Positions 1 to 7,107 are shown, counted from the stretch's first letter. The stretch: 14,410 nt of DNA from Geobacter sp. (GCA_003490025.1 DNJC01000110.1:29844-44253), one strand, 5' to 3'. The notes: generated from the letters alone by a model not told the origin. Made by a program: numbers and translations.

Positions 1-223
1 TGGGGGGAGGAGTAAGTGGTTACTGGTGGGTAATGCCTGATAGACGGCTCGTCGCGGCATCATTCAGCCATACCGGTTTGCCGTTTCCGGCCGCCCTCAA
101 CATGTTAAGGTTCCGCCAAATGATAAGGTTGAGCGGACTCTTTCTTGAAGCCAATGTGTTCCTCTGTCTATGTATTTGACTGTTATTGCAGCGCTTATTC
201 AGTTTGCAGCGTCCAGTCGATAT

Positions 224-239
224 TGGCCGCTCATTTGCA
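224..239 (+). promoter_or_regulatory. Putative sigma-54 (-24/-12) promoter of the BON lipoprotein gene
   Basis: TGGCCGCTCATTTGCA has the -24 GG (225-226) and the -12 GC (237-238) separated by exactly 10 bp, with the preferred TGGC and TTGCA ends. Transcription would begin near 250, giving a leader of about 43 nt before the ATG at 293. A TTGACT hexamer at 176-181 has no convincing -10 partner. Unlike the three - strand sigma-54 promoters in this window, no clear copy of the 32-bp upstream block was found at the matching distance. Confidence 0.5.
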
Positions 240-292
240 GATCATTGAATAGCAGTTATTGTCCACTCACATAGAACAAAAGGAGAAACATC

Positions 293-607
293 ATGATGAA
301 ATTTCGCCGCACGTTGCAGGTGCTGATCTGTGCCAGCCTGTTCTCCGCGTCCATTGGATGTGCCGCAAACCAAAAACACGAGAGCACCGGAGAGTATCTC
401 GACGACTCCGTTATCACTACCAAGGTGAAGGCGGCAATCTTCAAGGAAGAGTCGCTGAAAACGCTGCAGATCAACGTCAAGACGTACAAAGGGCAGGCTC
501 AGTTGAGCGGCTTCGTCGACTCGAAGGAGAGTGCTGTCAAGGCAGGAGAGATTGCCGAGCGGGTCAAGGGTGTCGAGTCGGTAAAAAACGACCTGACGGT
601 AAAGTAA
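293..607 (+). CDS. BON-domain lipoprotein (OsmY-like)
   Basis: This is a small envelope protein of 104 aa. Residues 1-23 form a basic n-region, a hydrophobic stretch and a Cys at 23 in the setting SIGC. That is a degenerate lipobox, since the usual Leu at -3 is Ser, so lipidation is likely but not certain. Residues about 34-104 form one BON domain: a DDSVITTKVKAAI opening helix, an INVKTYKGQAQLSGFV strand pair and a closing GVESVKNDLTVK. BON domains bind phospholipid or other envelope surfaces, and OsmY-type proteins are periplasmic and stress-induced. AGGAG at 281-285 lies 7 nt before the first of two adjacent ATGs. The gene stands alone between a putative sigma-54 promoter and a strong terminator. 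The family call is firm; the exact ligand cannot be read from the sequence. Confidence 0.9.
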   Translation: MMKFRRTLQVLICASLFSASIGCAANQKHESTGEYLDDSVITTKVKAAIFKEESLKTLQINVKTYKGQAQLSGFVDSKESAVKAGEIAERVKGVESVKNDLTVK

Positions 608-627
608 CTCTCTGCCTGCCGTTTCGA

Positions 628-656
628 GACCCGCTCCGGCGGGTCTTTGCTTTTTT
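628..656 (+). terminator. Rho-independent terminator of the BON gene
   Basis: GACCCGC (628-634) pairs perfectly with GCGGGTC (639-645) around a TCCG tetraloop. It is followed by TTTGCTTTTTT. It starts 20 nt after the BON stop codon and so ends a monocistronic transcript. Confidence 0.88.
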
Positions 657-682
657 CCAACTTATTCGGGACACGTAACGCA

Positions 683-701
683 CCGGCTGGTACTCAGCCG
701 G
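683..701 (+). promoter_or_regulatory. Leader hairpin ahead of the 49-aa membrane protein gene
   Basis: CCGGCTG (683-689) and CAGCCGG (695-701) form a 7-bp stem with a 5-nt loop. It ends 12 nt before the AAGGAG ribosome site at 714-719. No U-tract follows, so it is not a terminator. It could affect translation or be incidental. Confidence 0.3.
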
Positions 702-725
702 ATGAGGTTACCTAAGGAGAAGGTC

Positions 726-875
726 ATGCTTTGGACAATCTGCGCAATATTAATCGTGCTGTGGATGGCAGGTCTGGTAGCTTCCTACACTATGGGCGGT
801 CTGATCCATATCCTGCTGGTGATAGCCGTCATAGTCATGCTGGTACGCATCATTCAGGGACGAAGGGTCCTGTAA
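726..875 (+). CDS. lmo0937-type mini membrane protein, 49 aa
   Basis: The reading frame starts at ATG 726 behind a strong AAGGAG (714-719) and ends at TAA 873-875. It encodes 49 residues beginning MLWTICAILIVLWMAGLVAS and ending VRIIQGRRVL. Two hydrophobic helices (about 2-20 and 26-41) flank a YTMGG turn, and the C-terminus is basic. This closely matches the lmo0937 family of very small membrane proteins, which are often found near stress or envelope genes; their biochemical role is unknown. It is the first gene after the BON terminator and runs in the same direction as the DUF748 gene 90 bp downstream, so the two may be cotranscribed. I see no promoter I would defend. Confidence 0.82.
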   Translation: MLWTICAILIVLWMAGLVASYTMGGLIHILLVIAVIVMLVRIIQGRRVL

Positions 876-952
876 AATGCCGTCTCGCCGGTCCATCGTC
901 CATTGCTGTGGGTAAAGGGGAACCGGCCGGAGGTTTCCATCGGGGCAGGCTG

Positions 953-968
953 AAGGAGTATCGAAATC
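953..968 (+). promoter_or_regulatory. Ribosome-binding site and ATC start codon of the DUF748 gene
   Basis: AAGGAG at 953-958 is followed after 7 nt by ATC at 966-968. The frame is closed by TGA at 951-953. It contains no ATG, GTG or TTG until ATG 1077, which lies after the membrane anchor and has no good Shine-Dalgarno sequence. The position and spacing therefore favour ATC as the initiation codon, or a single-base change from an ancestral ATG. Confidence 0.5.
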
Positions 969-2567
969 AAGACTTCAAGGTATTCCAAAACGGCGCGCTG
1001 GCTGGCCGGCATTCCGCTGGCTATCCTGCTGGCGCTTCTGGGCGCGCCTCTTTTCCTCGACGGACCTCTGCGGGACATGATGGAGAAGAAGCTCAATGGC
1101 GACCTGAAGGGGTATTCGGTCCGGCTGCAGGGGTTGCATATACAGCTACTCGACCTCTCCCTGACGCTGAAAGGACTCACCGTGATGCAGCAGGCGCATC
1201 CCGATCCCCCCGTGGTGCAATTCCCGGTTCTCAAGGCGAGCATCCAGTGGCGCAGCATCCTTTCCAGGCGGCTGGTCGCCCAATTCACTCTGGACCGGCC
1301 GAAGATCAATATCAACACGAAACAGCTGGAAAGCGAGGCGGACAATGCCGATTCGCTCAAGGAGCGCGGCTGGCAACGGGCGGTGGAGGACATCTATCCG
1401 CTCAAGATCGACACACTGAAAGTCAATGACGCCAGTGTCACCTATACCGATCGCGACCCCGAAAGACCTCTGACCCTGAGCCACCTGAACATCCAGGCCA
1501 CCAACATCCGCAACATCCATCTGCCGGACCAGGTTTATCCCTCCACGTTGCATCTCGATACGGCCATCTTCGATACCGGACGCGGCAGTATCGACGGCGC
1601 GGCAAATTTCCTGTCACAGCCCTACCCGGGCGTAAAAGGACGGGTGAAGCTGGAAAACGTGCCGCTGGACTATTTCAGCTCCTTGCTGGCGCGAAAGAAC
1701 CTTTCCCTGCGTGGCGGCGTGCTCCGGGCCTCCGGCGAGGCCGAGTACGGGCCCCGAGCGAAAACCGCCCATCTGGAGAACCTCGACATCAGCGGCATGA
1801 CCATCGATTATAACCACTCCCCCGTGAGCGTCGGAGCAGACAAGAAACGGGTTGCACTGGTGAAAAAGACGGTCCGCAAACTAAGCGACGAGCCCGGCTT
1901 GTCGATCCGCGCCGACCGGGTGAGCCTGACCCGGTGCAGCATCGGCCTGGTGAACCGGACGCCGGGGAAGAGATACCGCCTGTTCCTTTCGGATACCGAT
2001 TTCCACCTGGACAACTATTCCAACCATTTTTCCCGAGGACCCGCGCAGGCCCGGCTCACGGCGAAATTCATGGGGAGCGGCATCACCACGGCGTCGGCCG
2101 TTTTTCGGCCCGACCGGGGAGGAGCCGATCTCGACCTCCATCTCAGGATCGCGGAAAGCAACTTGACGGCGCTAAACGACCTGCTGCGCGCCTACGGCGA
2201 TTTCGATGTCGCAGCAGGCTCCTTTTCACTGGTTTCCGAGCTGCACGTCAAAAACGGCGCACTCTCCGGATATATCAAGCCGTTCTTCAAGGACACCAGG
2301 GTCTACGACAGTCGCAAGGACAAGGGGCGAGGGGGGGTGCACCAGATGTACGAAATGATGGTCGGCGGAGTCGCGGGAGCGCTGGAGAACAGGTCGCGCC
2401 AGGAGGTGGCCACCAAGGCGACCATCAGGGGGGCGGTGGGAAGCCCGCAGACCAGCACCTGGCAGATCGTCGGTCAACTGCTCAAGAATGCTTTTTTCAA
2501 GGCGCTGCTGCCCGGGTTCGAAACGATGGGCGACAGGCCGGCAAAGCGCCGAGACGATGGCAGGTGA
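966..2567 (+). CDS. DUF748/AsmA-like envelope protein with N-terminal membrane anchor
   Basis: This is a large protein of the AsmA/DUF748 type. These are inner-membrane-anchored, beta-rich periplasmic proteins linked to lipid transport and outer-membrane integrity. Read from ATC 966 it has 533 residues. KTSRYSKTARW is followed by a single transmembrane helix (about residues 13-33, LAGIPLAILLALLGAPLF). A long repetitive periplasmic region follows, with the family-like phrases HPDPPVVQFPVLKASIQW, RRLVAQFTLDRPKI and, near the end, a GAVGSPQTSTWQIVGQLL tail. Starting at ATG 1077 (496 aa) would delete the anchor and leave a cytoplasmic protein, which is implausible for this family. The gene runs convergently with the 54-aa gene on the - strand, with only 19 bp between the stops and no terminator hairpin visible there. 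The family is well supported; the start is inference. Confidence 0.85.
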   Translation: MKTSRYSKTARWLAGIPLAILLALLGAPLFLDGPLRDMMEKKLNGDLKGYSVRLQGLHIQLLDLSLTLKGLTVMQQAHPDPPVVQFPVLKASIQWRSILSRRLVAQFTLDRPKININTKQLESEADNADSLKERGWQRAVEDIYPLKIDTLKVNDASVTYTDRDPERPLTLSHLNIQATNIRNIHLPDQVYPSTLHLDTAIFDTGRGSIDGAANFLSQPYPGVKGRVKLENVPLDYFSSLLARKNLSLRGGVLRASGEAEYGPRAKTAHLENLDISGMTIDYNHSPVSVGADKKRVALVKKTVRKLSDEPGLSIRADRVSLTRCSIGLVNRTPGKRYRLFLSDTDFHLDNYSNHFSRGPAQARLTAKFMGSGITTASAVFRPDRGGADLDLHLRIAESNLTALNDLLRAYGDFDVAAGSFSLVSELHVKNGALSGYIKPFFKDTRVYDSRKDKGRGGVHQMYEMMVGGVAGALENRSRQEVATKATIRGAVGSPQTSTWQIVGQLLKNAFFKALLPGFETMGDRPAKRRDDGR

Positions 2568-2586
2568 GGGGAGGCGACGGGATGGA

Positions 2587-2751
2587 TCAGTCCCTGTTGC
2601 GGGTGCGGGTGACGCCGGTGACGATAGCGAGGCCGACCAGGATTACGGTCGTCATGATCACATGGGCGGTGCTCACTTTCATGGCGATAAGGGCCCAGGC
2701 AATGCCGCCTATGACAAAGGCGCTGCCGACAAGATAAATGATGAAAGACAT
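2587..2751 (-). CDS. Small two-helix membrane protein, 54 aa, unknown function
   Basis: ATG at 2751 follows AAGGAG with a good 6-nt spacer, and TGA lies at 2587-2589. The 54-residue product begins MSFIIYLVGSAFVIGGIAWA. It has two hydrophobic helices (about 3-23 and 30-46) and a basic tail, TRTRNRD. It begins 27 bp after the pssA stop on the same strand, so it is probably the last gene of a pssA operon. I do not recognise a named family. The ribosome site, the clean two-helix pattern and the tight spacing support a real gene. It may be an accessory peptide of the phospholipid synthase or an independent membrane peptide. Confidence 0.72.
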   Translation of the reverse strand: MSFIIYLVGSAFVIGGIAWALIAMKVSTAHVIMTTVILVGLAIVTGVTRTRNRD

Positions 2752-2778
2752 GATTGACTCCTTGCTGAACTTCAGCTT

Positions 2779-3402
2779 TTAGAACTTGGGGATCCGTAGG
2801 CGACTGATCATGAGGGAGCCGGACAGGGCGAAAAGCAGCACCAGCGGATGCAGCGTGAAGCCGGCCAGAACCACCTGCCCGAACCAGAGGGAGCCGCGCA
2901 GCGCGCCCTGCGAGGCGGCGGCGCACAGGAAAACCACCAGCAGAAGCGAGGTCGGGATGGGAGTTCCCTCGAAGTACTTCACTTTGCCCCCCTCGGAGAG
3001 CGCATCCGCGGTGACGTTGTAACGTGCCAGGCGGGAAACTCCGCAGGCAACGAAATATGTCAGCACGAAACGGTCGTACAGACCCTGCATGCCGCAGCCG
3101 TAGCCGATCACGGCCGGGGCCACACCGAAGGAGATGACATCCGCCAGCGAGTCCAGCTCGCGGCCCATTCCGGAGGTCTTCTGGCGCCACCTCGCAATAC
3201 GCCCGTCCAGAACGTCGAAGACGAAGGCGGCAAAGACAAGCCCGCCGGCGTAATAGATATGCCTGACGTCCGAGGTCTCCAGGTAGCTCAGCATGGAAAA
3301 CAAGGCGCCCGTGCCGCACACCGCGTTTCCCAGCGTGAACCAGTCGGCCAGGTGGAATTCCCGGATCATGGAGAACGGTTTGCGTCTTTGGTTGCTGTTC
3401 AT
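2779..3402 (-). CDS. pssA: CDP-diacylglycerol--serine O-phosphatidyltransferase
   Basis: This 207-aa integral membrane enzyme joins CDP-diacylglycerol and L-serine to give phosphatidylserine and CMP, the committed step to phosphatidylethanolamine. The complete CDP-alcohol phosphotransferase signature is present: D63-x2-D66-G67-x2-A70-R71-x8-G80-x3-D84-x3-D88, all four metal-binding aspartates intact. The early motif DWFTLGNAVCGTGALFS and the later hydrophobic helices fit the short bacterial type II PssA. The start is ATG 3402, 7 nt behind AGGAGAG; an upstream in-frame ATG at 3447 lacks such a site. It follows the AI-2E permease gene by 86 bp and precedes the 54-aa gene. Other CDP-alcohol transferases (for example phosphatidylglycerophosphate synthase) share the core, but the flanking motifs favour serine. 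Confidence 0.88.
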   Translation of the reverse strand: MNSNQRRKPFSMIREFHLADWFTLGNAVCGTGALFSMLSYLETSDVRHIYYAGGLVFAAFVFDVLDGRIARWRQKTSGMGRELDSLADVISFGVAPAVIGYGCGMQGLYDRFVLTYFVACGVSRLARYNVTADALSEGGKVKYFEGTPIPTSLLLVVFLCAAASQGALRGSLWFGQVVLAGFTLHPLVLLFALSGSLMISRLRIPKF

Positions 3403-3488
3403 GGCTATCTCTCCTCGGCAGCGGTAGGTCTGGGGGAACGGCTTCATCGTGGGCTGGCGCTATGCCGGGACAACCCGTTCAACCCAAC

Positions 3489-4688
3489 TTACTGAGTTTC
3501 TTCCTTATGGCGATCGGTGGAGATCTCCACGGCGATCGCTGCGGCCTGCTCGGCGGGCATCCCTTCGGCCCGGCGCTCGTATTCCGCCTCGCCGCGATCG
3601 TCCTTCTCCCTGATCTCGACGTCCTCGGCCTGCTCCTGCTGTCCCGGCAGCTCGACGCGCAGTTCCTCGACCAGCATCAGCAGCGCCGCTGCCACCGGAA
3701 GGGCGAGCAGCGCCCCGACCACGCCCAAAAGGACGCTTCCCGCCAAAAGGGAAAAGAGGATCACCGACGACGGCAGTCGCAAGGCTCGGCCATAGATCCT
3801 GGGCACGAGTACGGCGCCCTCGAATTCTTTATAGACCAGCATCAGGACGAGCACAACCATAATGACAGCGGGGCCGCGCGAGAGCGACGCCGCTACCGCG
3901 GCCCCTACCGAGAGCAGGGCGCCTAGATAGGGTAGTACGTCTGCCACGCCCGCAAATGCCGCGAGGGCCAGCGCGTTCGGCACGCTGCAGCACTTAAGGA
4001 GCGTGAAGACGAAGACGGCCATGAACGCGGAGGTAATCACCTGGCCGCGGATGTACCCCCCCACGATGGTTTCCAGGTTCAGCATGACCCGGGAAAGCCG
4101 GATGTGGTGCGATCTGGGGACGACCAGAAATAGGCCTCCCCTGAGCCGGTCCCGGTCGATCGCGATGTACAGCGCGAGAAAAACGGAACTCAGGACATAG
4201 GCGCAGATTGCCAGGGCGCGGCTGGAGTACTCGAAGGCATTGGTGGCGGCGATTCTGGCCAGGTCGCCCGAATGCACCTTGCGCAGCAGTTCCGCCAGGG
4301 GATGGGTCAGGTTGGAGCCGGCCAGCCATCCGGCCAAACGCGCCCGCAGCTCCGGTTCCTGGTCCATGAGGCTCGTCGCCTGATCTATCAGCGAGGGAAC
4401 CGTCAGGGTGATCAGGAGACTCGTCGCCACCGTGAGCGCGGTGAAGACGATGGCAATCGCCAGTCCCCGGTGCAGGCGCCGCAGTTCGAGCCATCGAACC
4501 GCCGGTGCTACGGTGCCGACGATGATGAGGGCCGCCACGAGGACCAGGACCACCGGTAGCAGCCTGTTGAAAAGCCACAGGATGCCTATGAGGAGCAGTA
4601 AGGCGACGACAGTGCCGGGAGCCGGCTCGATGCGGATCACGCGGGGGCGGTATCGTTTCGGGGACCCGTCGGGCCCAGGTTGCGGCAT
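3489..4688 (-). CDS. AI-2E family transporter (PerM-like permease)
   Basis: This is a 399-aa polytopic inner-membrane protein. It opens with a short basic N-terminus (MPQPGPDGSPKRYRPRVIRI). Helix pairs follow at about 25-75, with the usual hydrophobic hairpin (VVALLLLIGILWLFNRLLPV). Next come a soluble insert, the conserved second half (GGYIRGQVITSAFMAVFVF, then GVADVLPYLGALLSVGAA) and the terminal GSVLLGVVGALLALPVAAAL helix. A long charged tail of about 55 residues (ending DRHKEETQ) is unusual in length. The family has been linked to autoinducer-2 export or Na+/H+ exchange, and the substrate here is unknown. ATG 4688 lies 9 nt after AAGGAG. An in-frame upstream ATG (4787) would translate the palindromic repeat at 4732-4781, so I rejected it. 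pssA follows 86 bp downstream. Confidence 0.88.
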   Translation of the reverse strand: MPQPGPDGSPKRYRPRVIRIEPAPGTVVALLLLIGILWLFNRLLPVVLVLVAALIIVGTVAPAVRWLELRRLHRGLAIAIVFTALTVATSLLITLTVPSLIDQATSLMDQEPELRARLAGWLAGSNLTHPLAELLRKVHSGDLARIAATNAFEYSSRALAICAYVLSSVFLALYIAIDRDRLRGGLFLVVPRSHHIRLSRVMLNLETIVGGYIRGQVITSAFMAVFVFTLLKCCSVPNALALAAFAGVADVLPYLGALLSVGAAVAASLSRGPAVIMVVLVLMLVYKEFEGAVLVPRIYGRALRLPSSVILFSLLAGSVLLGVVGALLALPVAAALLMLVEELRVELPGQQEQAEDVEIREKDDRGEAEYERRAEGMPAEQAAAIAVEISTDRHKEETQ

Positions 4689-4731
4689 CTGGCATTTCTC
4701 CTTACTTATTACTGTCATGCTTCGGCCCTGG

Positions 4732-4781
4732 TTTTCACCCATCCCCACCCCGGCCCTCCCCTTGAAGGGGAGGGGGAGATT
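4732..4781 (+). repeat. GC-rich dispersed palindromic repeat, copy 1
   Basis: This 50-bp element (TTTTCACCCATCCCCACC, then a CCCTCCCCTTGAAGGGGAGG hairpin, then GAGATT) sits between the permease and the unknown exported protein gene. It differs from copy 2 at only two positions when that copy is reverse-complemented. The core can form a stem of about 9 bp. Such REP-like elements are dispersed in many genomes. Here it could also act as an mRNA 3' stabiliser or attenuator between the two genes. Confidence 0.82.
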
Positions 4782-4820
4782 GGCCAATGGATTTCGGTCG
4801 GAAAAATAGGTTGTGGGGGA

Positions 4821-5189
4821 CTAAAGGTCGGTGCCTTCTGTGACGAGCTTCTCCAGCTCGACTGCTGCGGCATCGCTCTCCCTGTAGCTCTCCCGGCGAT
4901 CCCCTTTTGCCGTCCGCAACAGGTCGGCGGTATTTGTGCCCCTCTCCGTGCCGGCCGAGGCGCAATCCGTCCCGGAAACCGGCCGCTTGGTGGGGCACTG
5001 CCGGATTGTGCTCGAGGGTTCCGATACGGGCTCGGGGCCTGAATACTCACGGGAATCAGCTGCATAACCTGCCGCATGCGACGCTGCGGGAGCGATGGCT
5101 ATCGATGCCGCGAGAAAAATTGCCGCCAGGAACAGGGTGGCGATGACTTTGGTATCCGGTTGCTTCAGTTCGCTCTTTTGCTCGTCCAT
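4821..5189 (-). CDS. Exported or membrane-anchored protein of unknown function, 122 aa
   Basis: I do not recognise the family. The cytoplasmic start MDEQKSELKQPDTK is followed by a hydrophobic helix at about 15-40 (VIATLFLAAIFLAASIAIA, then a PAASHAAGYAA stretch that could hold a signal-peptidase site). The remaining 80 residues are polar, low in complexity, rich in Ser/Thr/Glu, and contain two Cys. It is therefore either secreted or a single-pass anchored periplasmic protein. ATG 5189 has only a weak AAGGGG-type ribosome site. The gene is supported mainly by the strong sigma-54 element 42 nt before the predicted leader ends and by the enhancer-like block upstream. It lies 132 bp before the permease gene, with the palindromic repeat between them. 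Confidence 0.62.
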   Translation of the reverse strand: MDEQKSELKQPDTKVIATLFLAAIFLAASIAIAPAASHAAGYAADSREYSGPEPVSEPSSTIRQCPTKRPVSGTDCASAGTERGTNTADLLRTAKGDRRESYRESDAAAVELEKLVTEGTDL

Positions 5190-5240
5190 GGCTTGTTCCC
5201 CTTGTCGATGACGGTAATCGGGTGGCGTCGGACAGTAAAT

Positions 5241-5256
5241 CGCAACTTACGTGCCA
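5241..5256 (-). promoter_or_regulatory. Sigma-54 promoter of the unknown exported protein gene
   Basis: Read on the - strand it is TGGCACGTAAGTTGCG: a perfect TGGCACG -24 element, exactly 10 bp between GG and GC, and TTGC at -12. The transcript would start near 5231, about 42 nt before the ATG at 5189. This is the closest match to the sigma-54 consensus in the window. Confidence 0.78.
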
Positions 5257-5352
5257 TGGGACGGTTGTGGGGGCGGCGGCTGCAACGACTCGATTATGCT
5301 GGGGAAAAAGAAGGTGGGCAGGGAGGCTTCAGGGGGGGGCGGGCGGCTGGAC

Positions 5353-5386
5353 CCGTCATCGTTAACGTAACTGCCAAATATGACGG
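5353..5386 (-). promoter_or_regulatory. Putative sigma-54 activator binding site (UAS), copy A
   Basis: CCGTCAT (5353-5359) and ATGACGG (5380-5386) form a perfect 7-bp inverted repeat around 20 bp that includes AACGTAACTGCCAAAT. It is centred 121 bp upstream of the middle of the -24/-12 element at 5241-5256. Related blocks sit at the same distance from the other two - strand sigma-54 promoters, and copies A and B match at 27 of 35 aligned positions. Confidence 0.68.
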
Positions 5387-5422
5387 AGGCGCCGGGGGCG
5401 AAGCCTGACCGGGGCCGCTCCG

Positions 5423-6814
5423 TTACAACCAGCGAATGAACAGGTTCACAAACCAATCCTTGACTTTGGGCAGCACCGGTCTTTTTCTCCAATCTTCCAT
5501 GGTGATCTGCTTTGATTGGGCGAGGTCCCCGACAAACATCTGCTCCATCTCGACGGCGAACTCCTTGTTCAGAATCACCGCATTCACCTCGTCGTTGTGC
5601 AACAGGCTCAGGAAGTCCAGATTGGTCGATCCCACCGTGGACCAGACCTTGTCGATGACGGCGGTTTTGGCGTGTAACAGAGACGTCCCGTGCTCGTAGA
5701 GCTTCACCCCGGATTCGAGGAGCCGGGAGTAATGATGCCTTTGGGCGTACAATGCCAACTTGGAATCGGTGCTGCCGGGTACGATTATCTTCACGTCGAC
5801 GCCGCGCCGGGCGGCATCGCTCAAGGCCTGCACCACCTGGTCGTCGGGAATGAAATAGGAACTGGTCAGGTGAATGGAATGTTCCGCAAAGGAAATGGCC
5901 GACACGTAAACAATGAAGGGGAGCCTGTTGGTCTCGCCGGGGGTGGAGCCGATCACCCGCACCAGGACCTGCCCCTTTTCCTGCCGACTCGGAAAATGGT
6001 CGGCATCCTTCAGTTCGGGGCCCTTCTGCTTGTACCAGGTGTCCAGAAAGAGCTTCTGCAGTTCCGCCACTGCCGGGCCTTCGATCCGAATGTCCGTGTC
6101 GCGCCAGTGTATCGGCGCCTTGCCCCCCTGTTTTCGCCTGCGCGGACTGCTCGAATAGACCTTGCTGATGTTGATCCCTCCGATGATGGCGATCTTGCCG
6201 TCGGCAATCAGGATCTTTCGGTGGTCCCGTTGTGTCAGACTCCATTTTTCCACTACCTTTAGCGGGTTTACCGGATTGAACCCGATCACCTCGACGCCGC
6301 CATCGCGCAGCGCCTGGAAGAAAGAGTCGGGGGTATTTATGCTGCCCATGCTGTCGTAGATGACACGTACCATGACCCCTTCGGCTCGTTTCTTCAAAAG
6401 CAAGGCTGCAAATTTGCGCCCTGTTTCGTCCCCCTCGAAGATGTAGCTTTCCAGGTGGATATGATTCCGGGCTTGCTCTATCGCCTTGAACATGGCGGCA
6501 TAGGTGGCCTGACCGTCGGCAAGCAGGATGACACTGTTCCCCTTGGTGAGCGGGCTCTCAGTGACCATTTCCACTACGGCGCTGTGGCGCTCCAGCAGGT
6601 CCGTCGGGTCCACGGACCGCTTCAGACGCTCCATTATCGCTTCGCTCTGCCGGGGAGAGACCGCGCCCCGAGAAGAGACGATGGGCCGAGGTTTCTGCGC
6701 CGTTGGCGCCTCGTCCGTCATTTTTGAGACGTCGGGCAGGGTGGCGCATCCGTAACCGAAGCTCAAGGTCGCTGCCAACAGAAAATAGAGATGTAAAGAC
6801 GTAGAGCCTGTCAT
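5423..6814 (-). CDS. Phospholipase D / cardiolipin synthase family lipoprotein
   Basis: This 463-aa protein carries two complete HKD motifs: HRKILIAD (His198) followed by GGINI, and HAKTAVID (His381) followed by GSTN. It is thus a two-domain PLD enzyme of the bacterial cardiolipin synthase (ClsA/ClsB) kind, which transfers phosphatidyl groups between phospholipids through a phospho-His intermediate. Instead of the two N-terminal helices of ClsA it has a signal-like segment (about 5-22) ending at Cys23 in GYGC, a non-canonical lipobox. It is probably tethered facing the periplasm. The start is uncertain: ATG 6814 has no strong ribosome site, and an in-frame TTG at 6826 is no better. Its sigma-54 promoter at 6997-7011 leaves a leader of about 170 nt. 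Substrates other than cardiolipin precursors are possible. Confidence 0.87.
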   Translation of the reverse strand: MTGSTSLHLYFLLAATLSFGYGCATLPDVSKMTDEAPTAQKPRPIVSSRGAVSPRQSEAIMERLKRSVDPTDLLERHSAVVEMVTESPLTKGNSVILLADGQATYAAMFKAIEQARNHIHLESYIFEGDETGRKFAALLLKKRAEGVMVRVIYDSMGSINTPDSFFQALRDGGVEVIGFNPVNPLKVVEKWSLTQRDHRKILIADGKIAIIGGINISKVYSSSPRRRKQGGKAPIHWRDTDIRIEGPAVAELQKLFLDTWYKQKGPELKDADHFPSRQEKGQVLVRVIGSTPGETNRLPFIVYVSAISFAEHSIHLTSSYFIPDDQVVQALSDAARRGVDVKIIVPGSTDSKLALYAQRHHYSRLLESGVKLYEHGTSLLHAKTAVIDKVWSTVGSTNLDFLSLLHNDEVNAVILNKEFAVEMEQMFVGDLAQSKQITMEDWRKRPVLPKVKDWFVNLFIRWL

Positions 6815-6851
6815 ATGTTTATCCAACGAGGTTCAAGACCCGGTTTTTGCC

Positions 6852-6951
6852 TCAATCCTGGCCGTCCTCTACCTGGAGTTCCGCAAAGATCACCGCCATG
6901 GCCTTTTCCAGCATGGTAAAGGGGTGGCGCTTTCCGGCGACTCTTGCTCAC
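6852..6951 (-). pseudogene. Possible broken or leader mini-ORF ahead of the PLD gene
   Basis: Within the predicted PLD leader, ATG 6914 opens a 20-codon frame, MLEKAMAVIFAELQVEDGQD, that stops at 6852-6854. The upstream codons in this frame (RHPFT before the Met) look protein-like and would join a GTG at 6951 (VSKSRRK) if one base were added or removed. This suggests either a decayed short gene or a leader peptide. No good ribosome site is visible, and the call is weak. Confidence 0.22.
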
Positions 6952-6994
6952 CGTCAGATCTTCGCGCTCCTGGTACTGGTCTACTGTAGTTACT

Positions 6995-7011
6995 TTACAA
7001 CTAACGTGCCA
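6995..7011 (-). promoter_or_regulatory. Sigma-54-like promoter of the PLD gene
   Basis: The - strand reads CTGGCACGTTAGTTGTA: the -24 element TGGCACG is perfect, the 10-bp spacing holds, and TTGTA replaces the TTGCA of the -12 element. It closely resembles the promoter at 5241-5256 (TGGCACGTAAGTTG). The GC-to-GT change at -12 could weaken it. Transcription would begin near 6986, about 170 nt ahead of ATG 6814. Confidence 0.6.
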
Positions 7012-7107
7012 GCGGATGGCTGGAGCGGGTAGGGCCATAAGGTGCCGGAGTGACAGATGGAATGGCGAGGGCGCGCGAGGCGGGCACACTCCGGGGGGGA
7101 AGGGAAC

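Noticed and set aside
176..204. Sigma-70 promoter upstream of the BON gene (TTGACT)
   Set aside because: The hexamer at the right distance for -10 is TCAGTT, a poor match, while a correctly spaced -24/-12 element lies closer to the gene.
731..1429. 232-codon + strand frame overlapping the 49-aa and DUF748 genes
   Set aside because: Its composition is that of an off-frame GC-rich read-through, and it conflicts with two genes that have ribosome sites and family matches.
4689..4787. Upstream in-frame extension of the AI-2E permease
   Set aside because: It would translate the palindromic repeat at 4732-4781; the ATG at 4688 has a good ribosome site and a family-like N-terminus.
6811..7089. 92-codon - strand frame across the PLD leader
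   Set aside because: It spans the predicted promoter and transcription start, has no ribosome site, and its sequence is basic and low in complexity.
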